Shown: positions 33,875 through 42,019, numbered from the stretch's first letter. The stretch: DNA of 64,000 bases from Hymenobacter sp. BT559 (GCF_016427535.1 NZ_JAELXV010000001.1:558001-622000), one strand, 5' to 3'. Translations and numbers: made by a program. Notes: generated by a model from the sequence alone, not told the origin.

Positions 33875-34020
33875 CAGATAGGTGCTTGGTAATCCCGGAA
33901 AATGTGTGGTGTTTCAGAAGTGAGCTGATGAAAGGCCGCCCCCGTGCGATGCAGAAGGGGGTAGGCGCTATGCTGTCAGCCCGTGGTGGTGGTGCCGCTG
34001 TAGACGGCGGCTATGCGTAC

Positions 34021-34048
34021 CAAATAAATATTTTTACATGCTTCGCAA
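34021..34048 (-). promoter_or_regulatory. Candidate promoter of RND pump 1 operon
   Basis: CAAATAAA (34021-34028) is one mismatch from the reverse-complement -7 box CAAAnnTA. CAA at 34046-34048 (TTG on the minus strand) sits 17 bp further upstream as -33. This predicts a leader of about 140 nt before the adaptor gene. Confidence 0.35.
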
Positions 34049-34366
34049 GTGGCTCTGCATAAGGGCAGAAGTCGGTTAATACCAGCGTGAAAGCCGGTCT
34101 TAAATCACGTTTGGGAGAGCAAAACCGGGGAATAGGTCGGCGGGCAAATGCCTACGTCGTGCTGGGTTATACAAATTTCTTCATCTTGCCATTAAGACAA
34201 TATGAAGGAATGGCTGTCAATAATTTAGGCGTTCTTCATCTAAGGAAAAACCTTAAAATCAGGCTTGGTAGATAGCTATAATTCAATAGTTTGTGCAGGG
34301 GCTGTAGTAAAGTGGGCAACCAGCTTTCTGAAGAAAACTTCAAAAAGATTGATGATTTGTAAAAAG

Positions 34367-34374
34367 TAGCTTTG
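34367..34374 (+). promoter_or_regulatory. -7 box immediately before the acyltransferase start
   Basis: TAGCTTTG matches TAnnTTTG exactly and ends only 4 bp before ATG 34379. If used, transcription would start at or near the initiation codon, giving a nearly leaderless mRNA. The -33 element is not obvious. Confidence 0.4.
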
Positions 34375-34378
34375 CTGC

Positions 34379-35464
34379 ATGGAGCCAACCTCTCCCCACC
34401 CGCCTGCTCGCTACTATGAAATCGACTTGCTGCGCTTTGTGGCGGCGGTGGCCGTGGTGCTGTACCACTGGGCCTACCGCGGCTACCACGAGGGCCACCT
34501 GAGCCCGGTAGACTACCCCACACTGGGCCAAGTGTGCAAGTATGGCTACCTAGGCGTGGAGCTGTTTTTCCTGATTAGCGGCTACGTCATCCTGCACAGT
34601 GCGCAGGGCAAAACGCTAGGGCAGTTTGTGGTGTCTAGGGTGCGGCGCCTGTACCCGGCCTACTGGGTAGCGTGCACGCTCTGCTTTGTGGCGATGCGCC
34701 TATACCGGCCCACTTACGGAGGGGCCGACTGGTCGCCGCTTTTCGACGTGTCGCTGCGCGACTACTGCTACAACCTGAGCATGTTGCAGGCTTTTTTCGG
34801 GGTGCACGACGTCGATGGGGTGTACTGGACCCTAACCGTAGAAATTACCTTCTACTTTCTCATCAGCTTGTTACTGGCGTTTGGCTGGTTGGGGCGCTTG
34901 GTGCCGGTGCTGGCCGGTTGGTTAGGATACTGCACCCTGGTGGGCCCCAGCGAAAATGCGAGCCCTTTCGGACTGTTGTTATTTCCGCGCTACGCGCCGT
35001 TTTTCATAGCCGGTATGCTCCTATACCTGCTGCAAGCTAAGCAGGTGGCGCGCTGGCAGCTCGGCGGGCTGCTGCTCTGGGCCTACGGCCTGAGCGCACA
35101 GGCAACTTGGGCCGATACGCTCGATAAAAGCGTTTTTTTTCGCGACACCTTTTCGGGGCCGCTGGCGGTGGCGCTACTCACGGGGAGCTACGGGGTCTTG
35201 CTGCTCGTTACGGCCCGTAGGCGCCGGCCAGGCTGGGCCCCGTGGTTGGCAGCAGCGGGCTCGCTCACGTACCCCGTTTACCTACTGCATCACAACATGG
35301 GCTACCTCGTGCTACTGCACCTAGGCGGGCGCATAGAAAAACATGTGCTGCTAGCGGCCATGGTAGTGGTGCTGCTGGTGCTGGCTTGGTTACTGCACCG
35401 CTACGTAGAGCGGCCGTTGGGCAAAAAGCTAGGCGAAAAAATGCAGCTATTAGCGGCCGCCTAA
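34379..35464 (+). CDS. Acyltransferase 3 family membrane protein (OafA/YrhL-like)
   Basis: A 361-residue integral membrane acyltransferase with about 10 hydrophobic helices. It has the family opening YEIDLLRFVAAVAVVLYHW (the His of the R-F-x-A-A...xxH block is catalytic), then GYLGVELFFLISGYVILHSA and RVRRLYPAYWV. The C-terminus is FVERPLGK-like (YVERPLGKKLGEK). Members O-acetylate or acylate cell-surface polysaccharides and other carbohydrates using a cytoplasmic acyl donor. No polysaccharide genes adjoin it, so the acceptor is unknown. Confidence 0.93.
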   Translation: MEPTSPHPPARYYEIDLLRFVAAVAVVLYHWAYRGYHEGHLSPVDYPTLGQVCKYGYLGVELFFLISGYVILHSAQGKTLGQFVVSRVRRLYPAYWVACTLCFVAMRLYRPTYGGADWSPLFDVSLRDYCYNLSMLQAFFGVHDVDGVYWTLTVEITFYFLISLLLAFGWLGRLVPVLAGWLGYCTLVGPSENASPFGLLLFPRYAPFFIAGMLLYLLQAKQVARWQLGGLLLWAYGLSAQATWADTLDKSVFFRDTFSGPLAVALLTGSYGVLLLVTARRRRPGWAPWLAAAGSLTYPVYLLHHNMGYLVLLHLGGRIEKHVLLAAMVVVLLVLAWLLHRYVERPLGKKLGEKMQLLAAA

Positions 35465-35511
35465 ATCCAATAGCCGCCCCTAGAAGCCAGGCGCTAGCGT
35501 AGTAGCCTTGG

Positions 35512-35658
35512 CTACCAGAAGGCTCTTACTACCAGCACAAAAAGCGCCAGCGCGGCTAGTAGTACCCAAGCTATAATATTAGAGTTGAACGGCTTGGTGT
35601 ATTCGTGCTTGCGCGGGCGTCGCCGTTTCTTGGCGCTGAAGGTGAGGCTGCGAGTCAT
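35512..35658 (-). CDS. Small basic single-pass membrane protein
   Basis: 48 residues from ATG 35658 (MTRSLTFSAKKRRRPRKHEY): a very basic N-terminus, then one C-terminal transmembrane helix (IIAWVLLAALALFVLVVRAFW). The longer ORF from 35748 adds a Cys-rich stretch with no support. The family is not recognised. The lysine/arginine block before the helix would keep the N-terminus cytoplasmic. It may be a small membrane-associated regulator or simply a conserved orphan. Confidence 0.5.
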   Translation of the reverse strand: MTRSLTFSAKKRRRPRKHEYTKPFNSNIIAWVLLAALALFVLVVRAFW

Positions 35659-35852
35659 GGGAGAGCGACTAGTTAGAAAGACGCAAACAGAATAAATATC
35701 ATCCTGAATATAAGGCACGCAGTAGTACACTTGGCAGCAAGCGAACAAACTTAATTTTAGGGGTACTGAGGTTAGCTAATCAACAGTTCCCCTTATCTGA
35801 CCTAGGCGAGCGCCTCTGGGGTGAGCGGCACGACGCTTGCAGGAGGGCTGGT

Positions 35853-36185
35853 ATGATGAAAAAACTTATTCTCCTAGGTGGGTGCCTGTGGGCCTTCGCC
35901 GCTCAGCCAGCCCAGGCGCAAACCAGTCAAGCCGATATCGTGGTTATGAAGGTGCTGGAATCGCGGCTCGGCACCCGCATCGTGGTAGCGCGCAGCCGAG
36001 GTTTCGCCGACGAAATAGAAGTGAAGCCTAACCTAGCTAGCGACGAAGCCAGGCTTATGCGAGATTCGGCTGAGAAAATACAAGAGGTGTTAACAAAGCT
36101 CTACCAGCAGGGCTACGCCATCAAAAGCTCCTTCAATAGCAGTGAGGGCGGCCAGAGTACCCTAGTATTGGTAAAAGAGCAATAA
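35853..36185 (+). CDS. Small exported protein, unknown function
   Basis: A 110-residue ORF with a good Sec signal peptide (MMKKLILLGGCLWAFAAQPAQA-Q, cleavage near 22) and a mature part of about 85 residues with a predicted mixed alpha/beta fold (VVMKVLESRLGTRIVVARSRG... SAEKIQEVLTKLYQQGYAIKSSF... STLVLVKEQ). ATG 35856 is an equally good start. No family is recognised. It stands alone between a divergent small membrane protein and another small ORF. Confidence 0.6.
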   Translation: MMKKLILLGGCLWAFAAQPAQAQTSQADIVVMKVLESRLGTRIVVARSRGFADEIEVKPNLASDEARLMRDSAEKIQEVLTKLYQQGYAIKSSFNSSEGGQSTLVLVKEQ

Positions 36186-36264
36186 GCAGGCCGCCAGGTC
36201 GCTGTGCACTAAATAAGGTGGTCAGTACGTTCTCAATAGGAAATTATTTTAATCCTATTTGACC

Positions 36265-36453
36265 ATGAAATTATTTGATAAAATGCGGGCCATGTTCACG
36301 CCGAAACCCGTGGTGGTACCGCCCGCGCCGCTTTATTCAGACGAGGAATTTCTGGAGTTTATCGCGGCGCAGGCCCGCAAGCGCACTCAGGAGGAGCAGG
36401 CAAGCCAAAACAAGCCAGCTGGCCCAGCCGCCCCACTGGGCAACGCTGCCTAG
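36265..36453 (+). CDS. Small hypothetical protein
   Basis: 62 residues from ATG 36265 (MKLFDKMRAMFTPKPVVVPPAPLYSDEEFLEFIAAQ...): an amphipathic N-terminal helix, a proline linker and an acidic/charged helix (FIAAQARKRTQEEQASQNK). The stop codon TAG is inside a CCTAGG hexamer. It is preceded by an AT-rich leader (36230-36260). No family recognised. The gene is 41 bp upstream of the AraC regulator and could be cotranscribed with it. Confidence 0.5.
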   Translation: MKLFDKMRAMFTPKPVVVPPAPLYSDEEFLEFIAAQARKRTQEEQASQNKPAGPAAPLGNAA

Positions 36454-36494
36454 GGCCGGCCGCAACCATTGCCCGGCCCGGAGGTTAACAGGCG

Positions 36495-37394
36495 ATGGAA
36501 ACGCCCGCGCTACCCACTTTCGGCTTCGATGCCTACCCCCAAACGGCCGAGCCACTGCAACCCAAGCCGCCTACCGAGGCCCTGGAGCAGCTGGTGGTGT
36601 ATCGGCGCGAAGAGCGGTTTGCCACCTGCCGCCAGCATATCGAGCTACACCGGCGCGCTTTTTATAAGCTCTCGATGATAGCGGAAGGTGGGGGATACTT
36701 TACCCTAGACAATGAGGTGGTGACGGTGGCGCCTATGTCCATCTTGCTGGTGCCGCCCGGCACTGCCCTGAGCTGGCGCCTACACGAAGGCCCGCAAACG
36801 GGCCTATACTGCTTTTTCTCGCCCGATTTTTACAACGCGGGCCTGCTACCCGGCTACCAGCTCGGGGCCGTGCTGGCGGGCGGCGCGCCTTACGTGTACC
36901 ATGCCGCCTCGCCAGAAGAGTATGCCGCGCTGGCTCAGAGCGGTGAGCAGCTTTACGCCCAGCAGGCCCACCTCGAAAAGGCCCGCCACCACCTGCGCCT
37001 GCTGCTGGCCGATGTGCGCGAGTGGGAGCACCCTGCTACCCTCGCCACCGCCCAGCCGCCCGTAGTGCAGCAATTCTTGCAATTGATAGCGGCGCGCCTG
37101 GCAGCGGCTACCGAGCCGGTATTGGCCCTAGATGCCTACGCCGCCGACCTCTGCCTAACGCCTAAGCAGCTGAGTGCCTTGTGCCGCCAGGCTACCGGCC
37201 AGAGCGCGGCTAACTTGCTCAAGGAGAAGGTGGCTACCGAGGCTAGGGTACTGCTGACAGGTACGCAGCTGCCCATTAGTGACATTGCCTATCGGCTTAC
37301 GTTTTACGACGCGGCGCACTTCTCGCGTTGGTTTCGGCAGGCGGTAGGGCAGGCGCCGTCGGCCTATCGGGCGCAATTCACGACGTACAAGTAA
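36495..37394 (+). CDS. AraC-family transcriptional regulator
   Basis: A 299-residue regulator. The N-terminal half is a cupin-like sensing domain (RAFYKLSMIAEGGGYFTLDNEVVTVAPMSILLVPPGTALSW), and the C-terminal about 100 residues contain two helix-turn-helix motifs (ALDAYAADLCLTPKQLSALCRQATGQSA; ISDIAYRLTFYDAAHFSRWFRQAVGQAPSAYR). The second matches the AraC signature. It lies directly upstream of the SDR/EthD gene pair on the same strand, and the 16-bp palindromes at 37448 and 37478 are plausible operators for it or for another regulator. Confidence 0.93.
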   Translation: METPALPTFGFDAYPQTAEPLQPKPPTEALEQLVVYRREERFATCRQHIELHRRAFYKLSMIAEGGGYFTLDNEVVTVAPMSILLVPPGTALSWRLHEGPQTGLYCFFSPDFYNAGLLPGYQLGAVLAGGAPYVYHAASPEEYAALAQSGEQLYAQQAHLEKARHHLRLLLADVREWEHPATLATAQPPVVQQFLQLIAARLAAATEPVLALDAYAADLCLTPKQLSALCRQATGQSAANLLKEKVATEARVLLTGTQLPISDIAYRLTFYDAAHFSRWFRQAVGQAPSAYRAQFTTYK

Positions 37395-37412
37395 TTCGGC
37401 AGTTCGTACAAA

Positions 37413-37441
37413 GAGGCCGCTGGGTGAGATAGGTAGCTTTG
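37413..37441 (+). promoter_or_regulatory. Promoter of the SDR-EthD gene pair
   Basis: TAGCTTTG (37434-37441) matches TAnnTTTG; TTCG (37413-37416), 17 bp upstream, is a near -33 TTTG. The predicted start of transcription is about 37448, exactly where a perfect 16-bp palindrome begins. Confidence 0.55.
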
Positions 37442-37447
37442 CCGATA

Positions 37448-37493
37448 GGTGCCCTAGGGCACCGCTCACCCGGCAGGGGCGCCCTAGAGCACC
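37448..37493. promoter_or_regulatory. Twin palindromic operator candidate
   Basis: GGTGCCCTAGGGCACC (37448-37463) is a perfect 16-bp palindrome. GGCGCCCTAGAGCACC (37478-37493) is a 14/16 copy whose centre lies 30 bp away, about three helical turns. Both sit in the leader just after the predicted promoter and before ATG 37524, a repressor-like position. The centre of the first is CCTAGG. Confidence 0.5.
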
Positions 37494-37523
37494 TCATCGC
37501 CACTCTTTTTTGTACGTACTTCA

Positions 37524-38591
37524 ATGGAAAAAATCGCGCTTATAGTAGGAGCCAGCGGCATTATTGGCAGCAACCTGGCCCACGAGCTCATTGCCACGGG
37601 CTGGACGACCTACGGCCTGGCCCGCCGTCCCCAAACCGATGTAGCCGGCCTGCACCCCGTGGCGGCCGACCTGCTCGACCCCGCCAGCCTCGACGCGGCC
37701 CTGGCCGATGTCAACCCCACACACGTGTTTTTGACCAGCTGGCTGCGCAACGACACCGAGGCCGAGAACATTCGCGTGAACGGCGGCATGGTGCGCAACC
37801 TGCTGGCCGCGCTCAGCCCCAAAAAGTCGGTGCAGCACGTGGCCCTCGTCACGGGCCTCAAGCACTACCTAGGGCCATTTGACTCGTATGCCCGGGCCGG
37901 CGCGCTGCCGCCCACGCCAGTGCGCGAAGAAATGCCCCGGCTCGACGTCGCCAATTTTTACTACGCCCAGGAAGATGAGGTGTATGCCGCCGCTGAGCGC
38001 GATGGCTTCACCTGGAGCATCCACCGCCCGCACACCATTATTGGCAAGGCCGTGGGCAACCTCATGAATATGGGCAGCACGCTGGCCGTGTACGCCAGCA
38101 TTTGCAAGGAAACCGGCCGGCCCTTCCAGTGGCCAGGCTCGAAGGCGCAGTGGGAAGGCTTGTCGGACGTGACCGACGCCCGCGTGATTGCTAAGCAGTT
38201 GGCCTGGGCCGCTACAGCCGAGGCGGCCCGCAACGAGGCCTTTAATATCACCAATGGCGATTACTTCCGCTGGAGCTGGTTGTGGCCGCGGCTGGCCGCT
38301 TGGTTTGGCATCGAGGCCGCGGGCTTCGATGGCACCGTGCACCCGCTAGAAGAGACTATGGCTGGTGATGCACCGCTATGGCGCGAGATAGCCACGCGCT
38401 ATAACCTGGCCGAAGCCGACCTCAACCGGCTGGCCTCGCCCTGGCATACCGACCTCGACCTAGGGCGACCCATCGAAGTGATGACCGACATGTCGAAGAG
38501 CCGCCAAGCGGGCTTCCACGTGTACCAGCGCAGCGACGAGTCGTTTTTTGACCTCTTCGCCCAGCTGCGCGCCGACCGGCTGATTCCGTAA
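37524..38591 (+). CDS. SDR-family NAD(P)-dependent reductase, PRISE/5-beta-reductase-like
   Basis: A 355-residue extended short-chain dehydrogenase. The Rossmann motif is ALIVGASGIIGSNLAHEL (TGxxGxxG variant), followed by LARRP for NADP(H) binding. VALVTGLKHYLGPFD carries the Lys of the unusual PRISE active site, and FTWSIHRPHTIIG and FNITNGDYFRWSWLWPRLAAWFG are family-typical. PRISE proteins reduce activated C=C bonds of enones. The absence of a standard YxxxK supports PRISE over classic epimerases. It is followed by an EthD-domain gene after 17 bp, forming an operon under the promoter at 37413. The physiological substrate is unknown; a xenobiotic or terpenoid-like enone is possible. Confidence 0.87.
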   Translation: MEKIALIVGASGIIGSNLAHELIATGWTTYGLARRPQTDVAGLHPVAADLLDPASLDAALADVNPTHVFLTSWLRNDTEAENIRVNGGMVRNLLAALSPKKSVQHVALVTGLKHYLGPFDSYARAGALPPTPVREEMPRLDVANFYYAQEDEVYAAAERDGFTWSIHRPHTIIGKAVGNLMNMGSTLAVYASICKETGRPFQWPGSKAQWEGLSDVTDARVIAKQLAWAATAEAARNEAFNITNGDYFRWSWLWPRLAAWFGIEAAGFDGTVHPLEETMAGDAPLWREIATRYNLAEADLNRLASPWHTDLDLGRPIEVMTDMSKSRQAGFHVYQRSDESFFDLFAQLRADRLIP

Positions 38592-38608
38592 CCTGCTTTC
38601 TCCTTGCT

Positions 38609-39634
38609 ATGTCAACCCAACCCAACAGCCTAGCTGCCGCCGACGACCGCGCCGACAACGGCCACCGGCCGCCTGCACTCACCAGCTACCACACCACCAC
38701 GGCGCCGCTCATCGTCACGCCCACCTTCCTGACGCGAGCCGATGCCACCCCCCGTACCGAGCGGCTCCAAGACGAAAATTCGACCCGCGACCGCCGCGGC
38801 GAGGGCATTGAAAACCCCGATGCGGAACCCGCTGAAATCGCGCTGGAACCCAACCCCAACCTCGACTTCGAGCACTGGGACGAGTACTGGCGCAAGGTGC
38901 ACGGCCCCAAGTTCGCCTACGAGGAGCCGGGTACCGACAACGAGCTGGTGCTGCGCTACGACCAGGTGCACCGCGTGGCCGCTGGTCCGTCGTCGTTTTT
39001 TCAGCCGCCCTACCGGGCCATGACGCAGGACAACGGCAAGCTCGTGGCCGACCCCTATGCCCGGGTACCCGCCTACCAGCGCCCGCGCTTTGATGGCTTT
39101 GCCTACATCGCCTACGCGGCGGAGGCTGACATCAACCGCGTGCTAAAGCAGGAGCAGTACGCCAAGCGCATCATTGCCGACGAGCAAACGGTGTTTCGCC
39201 TGGTGACGCGTGAGATTGCCCGCGAATACATTCTGCTGCCCAGCGCGCAGCACCGCGACCCGATTAGCTTGGTGAAAATCCATTACCGCCAGCCCGAGCT
39301 GAGCCGGGAGGAATTTCAGGAGCGGCTACTGCGGCAGCATGCGCCGCTGGTGCTGGCCCAGCCCGCCACGCACACCTACGTGCGCCGCTATGCTCAGCTG
39401 CACAACATCGGCTCGTCGCAGCAGCCCGACCCGGAAGGGGAGCTGATTGATGCGATTTCGGTGCTCGCCTTTGCCAGCATGAACGATGTGGAAGACTACC
39501 TAGTAAGCGACGAGTACCGCACCATCGCGGCCGACGAAGCCACGTTCGTGGACGTAGCCCGCTCCGAGTACTGGACGGGGCTTAACTACAGCGTTATCAA
39601 CCGCCTGCTGCCTGAGCTGGCAACCAAGTACTAA
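38609..39634 (+). CDS. EthD-domain protein (tandem dimeric alpha/beta-barrel)
   Basis: 341 residues. A charged, proline-rich, low-complexity N-terminus (about 1-85) is followed by two ferredoxin-like repeats. The first is FEHWDEYWRKVHGPKFA...RYDQVHRV..., the second LSREEFQERLLRQHAPLVLAQPATHTYVRRYAQLHNI; both show the EthD 'WxxxHGP' or 'xxxHAPL' strand-helix start and an Asp/Tyr-rich end (DVEDYLVSDEYRTIAADEATFVD). EthD proteins accompany oxidative degradation of ethers and aromatic compounds, and some act as small-molecule cyclases or decarboxylases. The gene is 17 bp after the PRISE-like reductase, so the two probably act on the same molecule. No signal peptide is seen. Confidence 0.8.
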   Translation: MSTQPNSLAAADDRADNGHRPPALTSYHTTTAPLIVTPTFLTRADATPRTERLQDENSTRDRRGEGIENPDAEPAEIALEPNPNLDFEHWDEYWRKVHGPKFAYEEPGTDNELVLRYDQVHRVAAGPSSFFQPPYRAMTQDNGKLVADPYARVPAYQRPRFDGFAYIAYAAEADINRVLKQEQYAKRIIADEQTVFRLVTREIAREYILLPSAQHRDPISLVKIHYRQPELSREEFQERLLRQHAPLVLAQPATHTYVRRYAQLHNIGSSQQPDPEGELIDAISVLAFASMNDVEDYLVSDEYRTIAADEATFVDVARSEYWTGLNYSVINRLLPELATKY

Positions 39635-39656
39635 GTCCTTACCAGAGATTTTGATG

Positions 39657-39727
39657 TAGCGCGCGAACTTTGGAGCGCGTCGGCTAGCAACTAAGCTGGC
39701 GGGCGTGCTTCAAAGTTCGCGCTTCTA
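39657..39727. repeat. Family E inverted repeat
   Basis: Arms TAGCGCGCGAACTTTGGAGC (39657-39680) and ...TTCAAAGTTCGCGCTTCTA (to 39727) are imperfect reverse complements with an approximately 25-bp loop. It follows the EthD gene and may be its terminator or an interspersed element; only one copy is in the window. Confidence 0.65.
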
Positions 39728-39753
39728 GTTACTAGTCTGCCCATTCCCTTACT

Positions 39754-40476
39754 ATGCTGCTTCGCCTAGGTCTCGTTATTTTTCTGCTGGGCCTAGGTAT
39801 GGCCTACAGCGCGCGGGCTGGCAAGCTTACCATTCCGGCCGTGTGGACGGGTGGGGTACTGGGCGTGTGCATCTACCTAGGGGCCGGCTTTATGGGCCTG
39901 GGGCTGCTGGCTACTTTCTTTGGCTTGGGCACGGCGGCCTCGGCGTGGCGCGTAGCCGACAAGCGCCGCCTAGGGCTAGCCGAAGCCAACAAAGGCCGCC
40001 GCACGGCTGGGCAGGTGCTGGCCAATGCCGGCCTAGCTGGCCTCATAGGGTTAGCTGCTTGGCTGCTACCATCGTTTGCGCCGCTGGGCCGCCTCATGCT
40101 GGCGGGTGGCTTTGCCGCCGCCACGGCCGATACGCTGGCCTCGGAGCTGGGCAATATCTATGGTCGGCGTTACGTCAATATTCTGACTTTCAAGCCTGAC
40201 CAGCGTGGCTTAGATGGTGTTATCAGTGCCGAAGGGACACTGCTGGGGCTAGCGGGCAGCGCGGTGCTGGCCGGTGTGTACTGCGTAGCTGAGGGCTGGT
40301 ACCCGGCCTTCGCCATCTTGCTGCTGGCTGGCACGGCGGGCAACCTAGGCGACTCGCTGCTAGGCGCCACGCTAGAGCGGCGCCGCTACCTACCCAACGA
40401 TGGCGTCAACTTCCTGAACACGCTTATTGGGGCGCTGGTAGCGGCGGGCTTATCTGCTGTGTGGCCCCTTGGGTAA
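39754..40476 (+). CDS. DUF92/TIGR00297 family membrane protein
   Basis: A 240-residue integral membrane protein with about 6-7 helices. Diagnostic segments are GRRTAGQVLANAG, ADTLASELGNIYGRRYVNI, KPDQRGLDGVISAEGTLLGLAGS and GNLGDSLLGATLERRR...NDGVNFLNTLIGA. The family includes phytyl-phosphate kinase (VTE6) in phototrophs, so a CTP- or nucleotide-dependent polyprenyl-phosphate kinase role is possible, but bacterial members are mostly uncharacterised. It stands alone between repeat E and an SDR gene. Confidence 0.88.
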   Translation: MLLRLGLVIFLLGLGMAYSARAGKLTIPAVWTGGVLGVCIYLGAGFMGLGLLATFFGLGTAASAWRVADKRRLGLAEANKGRRTAGQVLANAGLAGLIGLAAWLLPSFAPLGRLMLAGGFAAATADTLASELGNIYGRRYVNILTFKPDQRGLDGVISAEGTLLGLAGSAVLAGVYCVAEGWYPAFAILLLAGTAGNLGDSLLGATLERRRYLPNDGVNFLNTLIGALVAAGLSAVWPLG

Positions 40477-40573
40477 GCTCGGCTGCCACCTAGGTGGGTA
40501 CTTACATAATTCGGGTATTTGCCACCCCTGGCTCGCTGGCGGCCGTATTGTTTTTGCACCTAACCTAGCACTA

Positions 40574-41449
40574 ATGAGCACTGAACAAAACGAACCGCGC
40601 CCAACCAACAGCGAAATCAGCCCCAAGCCCATGGGCTATCCTACGAGCGAGGAGAGCATGAAGGAGCAGCCCGACTGGGATATGTCGAACTACAAGCCAG
40701 CGGGCAAGCTTACCGGCAAGGTGGCCCTCATCACGGGCGGCGACTCCGGCATCGGGCGGGCGGTGGCCCTAGCCTATGCCATGGAAGGCGCCGACATAGC
40801 CGTCGTGTATCAATCTAATGCCGAAGACGCCGCCGTAGTCGGCAAAGCCGTAGAGGCCCAAGGCCGTAAGTTTCTGGCTATTCAGGCCGATGTACGCTCG
40901 GCCACCGAGTGCCGCGAGGCAGTACGCCGCACCCACGCCGAGTTGGGCGGCTTCAACATCTTGGTGAACAACGCCGCTTACCAAAAGGGCTACGAGCACT
41001 TTGAAACCATTCCGGAGGAGAACATCCACCGCACCTTCGATACCAACATCAAGGGCTACATCTTCATGGCTCAGGCCGCCATTCCGTTCCTGAAAGAAGG
41101 CGACGCCATCATCAACACCGGCAGCATCGCGGGCCTTGTCGGCAATCAGCACCAGGTAGATTATGCCTCTACCAAGGGTGCTATCCACACCTTTACCAAG
41201 AGCCTGGCCGCCTACCTAGGCGAAAAGAAAATTCGGGTGAACGCCGTGCTGCCCGGTCCCATTTGGACGCCGCTCATCCCCGGCACTATGCTCCAAGAAG
41301 ACCTAGACAAATTTGGTGACGAAACCATGCTGGGTCGTCCCGGCCAGCCCGAAGAGTTGGCTCCGTCCTACGTCTACTTCGCTTCGCAGGATGGCAGCTA
41401 CTCGACTGGCAGCTTGCTCGAAGTAACCGGCGGCATGCCTAAGGGCTAG
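40574..41449 (+). CDS. SDR oxidoreductase (YghA/glucose-dehydrogenase-like)
   Basis: A 291-residue classical short-chain dehydrogenase with a roughly 45-residue N-terminal extension (QPDWDMSNYKPAGKLTGK) typical of the YghA/general-stress SDR subgroup. Cofactor motif TGGDSGIGRA, NNAAYQ, catalytic Ser in INTGSIAG, Tyr-Lys in VDYASTKGA, and the C-terminal PGPIWTPLIP loop. ATG 40574 is preferred; the ORF is open from 40469 but begins inside the end of the DUF92 gene. The substrate is a sugar or alcohol of unknown identity. It is followed by repeat B2 and a strong terminator. Confidence 0.92.
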   Translation: MSTEQNEPRPTNSEISPKPMGYPTSEESMKEQPDWDMSNYKPAGKLTGKVALITGGDSGIGRAVALAYAMEGADIAVVYQSNAEDAAVVGKAVEAQGRKFLAIQADVRSATECREAVRRTHAELGGFNILVNNAAYQKGYEHFETIPEENIHRTFDTNIKGYIFMAQAAIPFLKEGDAIINTGSIAGLVGNQHQVDYASTKGAIHTFTKSLAAYLGEKKIRVNAVLPGPIWTPLIPGTMLQEDLDKFGDETMLGRPGQPEELAPSYVYFASQDGSYSTGSLLEVTGGMPKG

Positions 41450-41473
41450 AGACGAATTAAGAGCAACTACCTC

Positions 41474-41562
41474 GCGTCTGTCATGCTGAGCTTGCGAAGC
41501 ATCTCTATCGTTTCCTTTAGCGGTGTGGTAGAGATGCTTCGCAGGCTCAGCATGACAGACGC
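41474..41562. repeat. Family B inverted repeat, copy 2
   Basis: GCGTCTGTCATGCTGAGC... (41474-41508) pairs with ...GCTCAGCATGACAGACGC (41528-41562). It starts 24 bp after the SDR stop and is followed by the terminator at 41583. Confidence 0.85.
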
Positions 41563-41582
41563 AGGTTGAAGCCACATCTTAA

Positions 41583-41633
41583 AAGAGCCGCTTGGCTGGC
41601 TACGTTCCTAACGTAGCCAGCCAAGCGGCTCTT
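41583..41633. terminator. Perfect 24-bp stem bidirectional terminator
   Basis: AAGAGCCGCTTGGCTGGCTA... (41583-41606) pairs perfectly with 41610-41633 around a 3-nt loop, followed by CTATTTTT. It serves the SDR gene (+) and the convergent small gene at 41662-41928 (-). Confidence 0.9.
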
Positions 41634-41661
41634 CTATTTTTAGCGCGCCTAGGTGCGTTAA

Positions 41662-41928
41662 TTAATTGAGATACAGGCGGTGTGTAATTTGAAAACGGTG
41701 GGGCGCAAAGGCATTATAATAAGGCGCCTCACCCATAAAGGTGAGCACGTGCACCAGAGGGATGCCTTCGAGGCGGCTGTCTACCACGCGCACGGGGTAT
41801 ACCTGGCCCTGCACCGGCCAGTCGCCGCTGTGGTTGGCGGGGCGGGCCGAGTCGTCGAGGCACACGGCATAGTCGAGAAAAGGCGCGGCGGCCGTAGCCT
41901 CCGCTAAAGTGTAGCAACCAACTTCCAT
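41662..41928 (-). CDS. Small hypothetical protein
   Basis: 88 residues from ATG 41928 (MEVGCYTLAEATAAAPFLDY...); the longer ORF from 41979 is less likely. The sequence suggests a small beta-rich fold (PVQGQVYPVRVVDSRLEGIPLVHVLTFMGEAPYYNAFAPHRFQIT), with no signal peptide or transmembrane helix. I do not recognise a family. It lies just downstream of the pump 2 operon on the same strand, 91 bp after the outer-membrane factor start-to-stop direction ends at 42020, and probably has its own promoter. Confidence 0.6.
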   Translation of the reverse strand: MEVGCYTLAEATAAAPFLDYAVCLDDSARPANHSGDWPVQGQVYPVRVVDSRLEGIPLVHVLTFMGEAPYYNAFAPHRFQITHRLYLN

Positions 41929-42019
41929 AGGACAAAAATACCCACGCGGCGGGCGGATAGTTCCGGCACGCGCCGCCATGGTGCCAGGCTATAATTACGC
42001 AATGGGCTAGGCGGTGGTT

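Larger units (their letters stand above)
33875..34378. other. 504-bp intergenic region, divergent promoters
   Basis: This separates the pump 1 operon (-) from the acyltransferase (+). It is more AT-rich than its surroundings (especially 34180-34350) and contains the two promoter candidates listed separately. I see no credible coding region, tRNA or long palindrome here. Confidence 0.5.

Noticed and set aside
34202..34275. Small ORF in the intergenic region upstream of the acyltransferase
   Set aside because: Very short, no conserved features, and an in-frame stop after nine codons in the best-placed frame.
37869..38342. 157-codon antisense frame within the PRISE-like reductase gene
   Set aside because: Shadow of a convincingly coded gene with intact Rossmann motif; no own signals.
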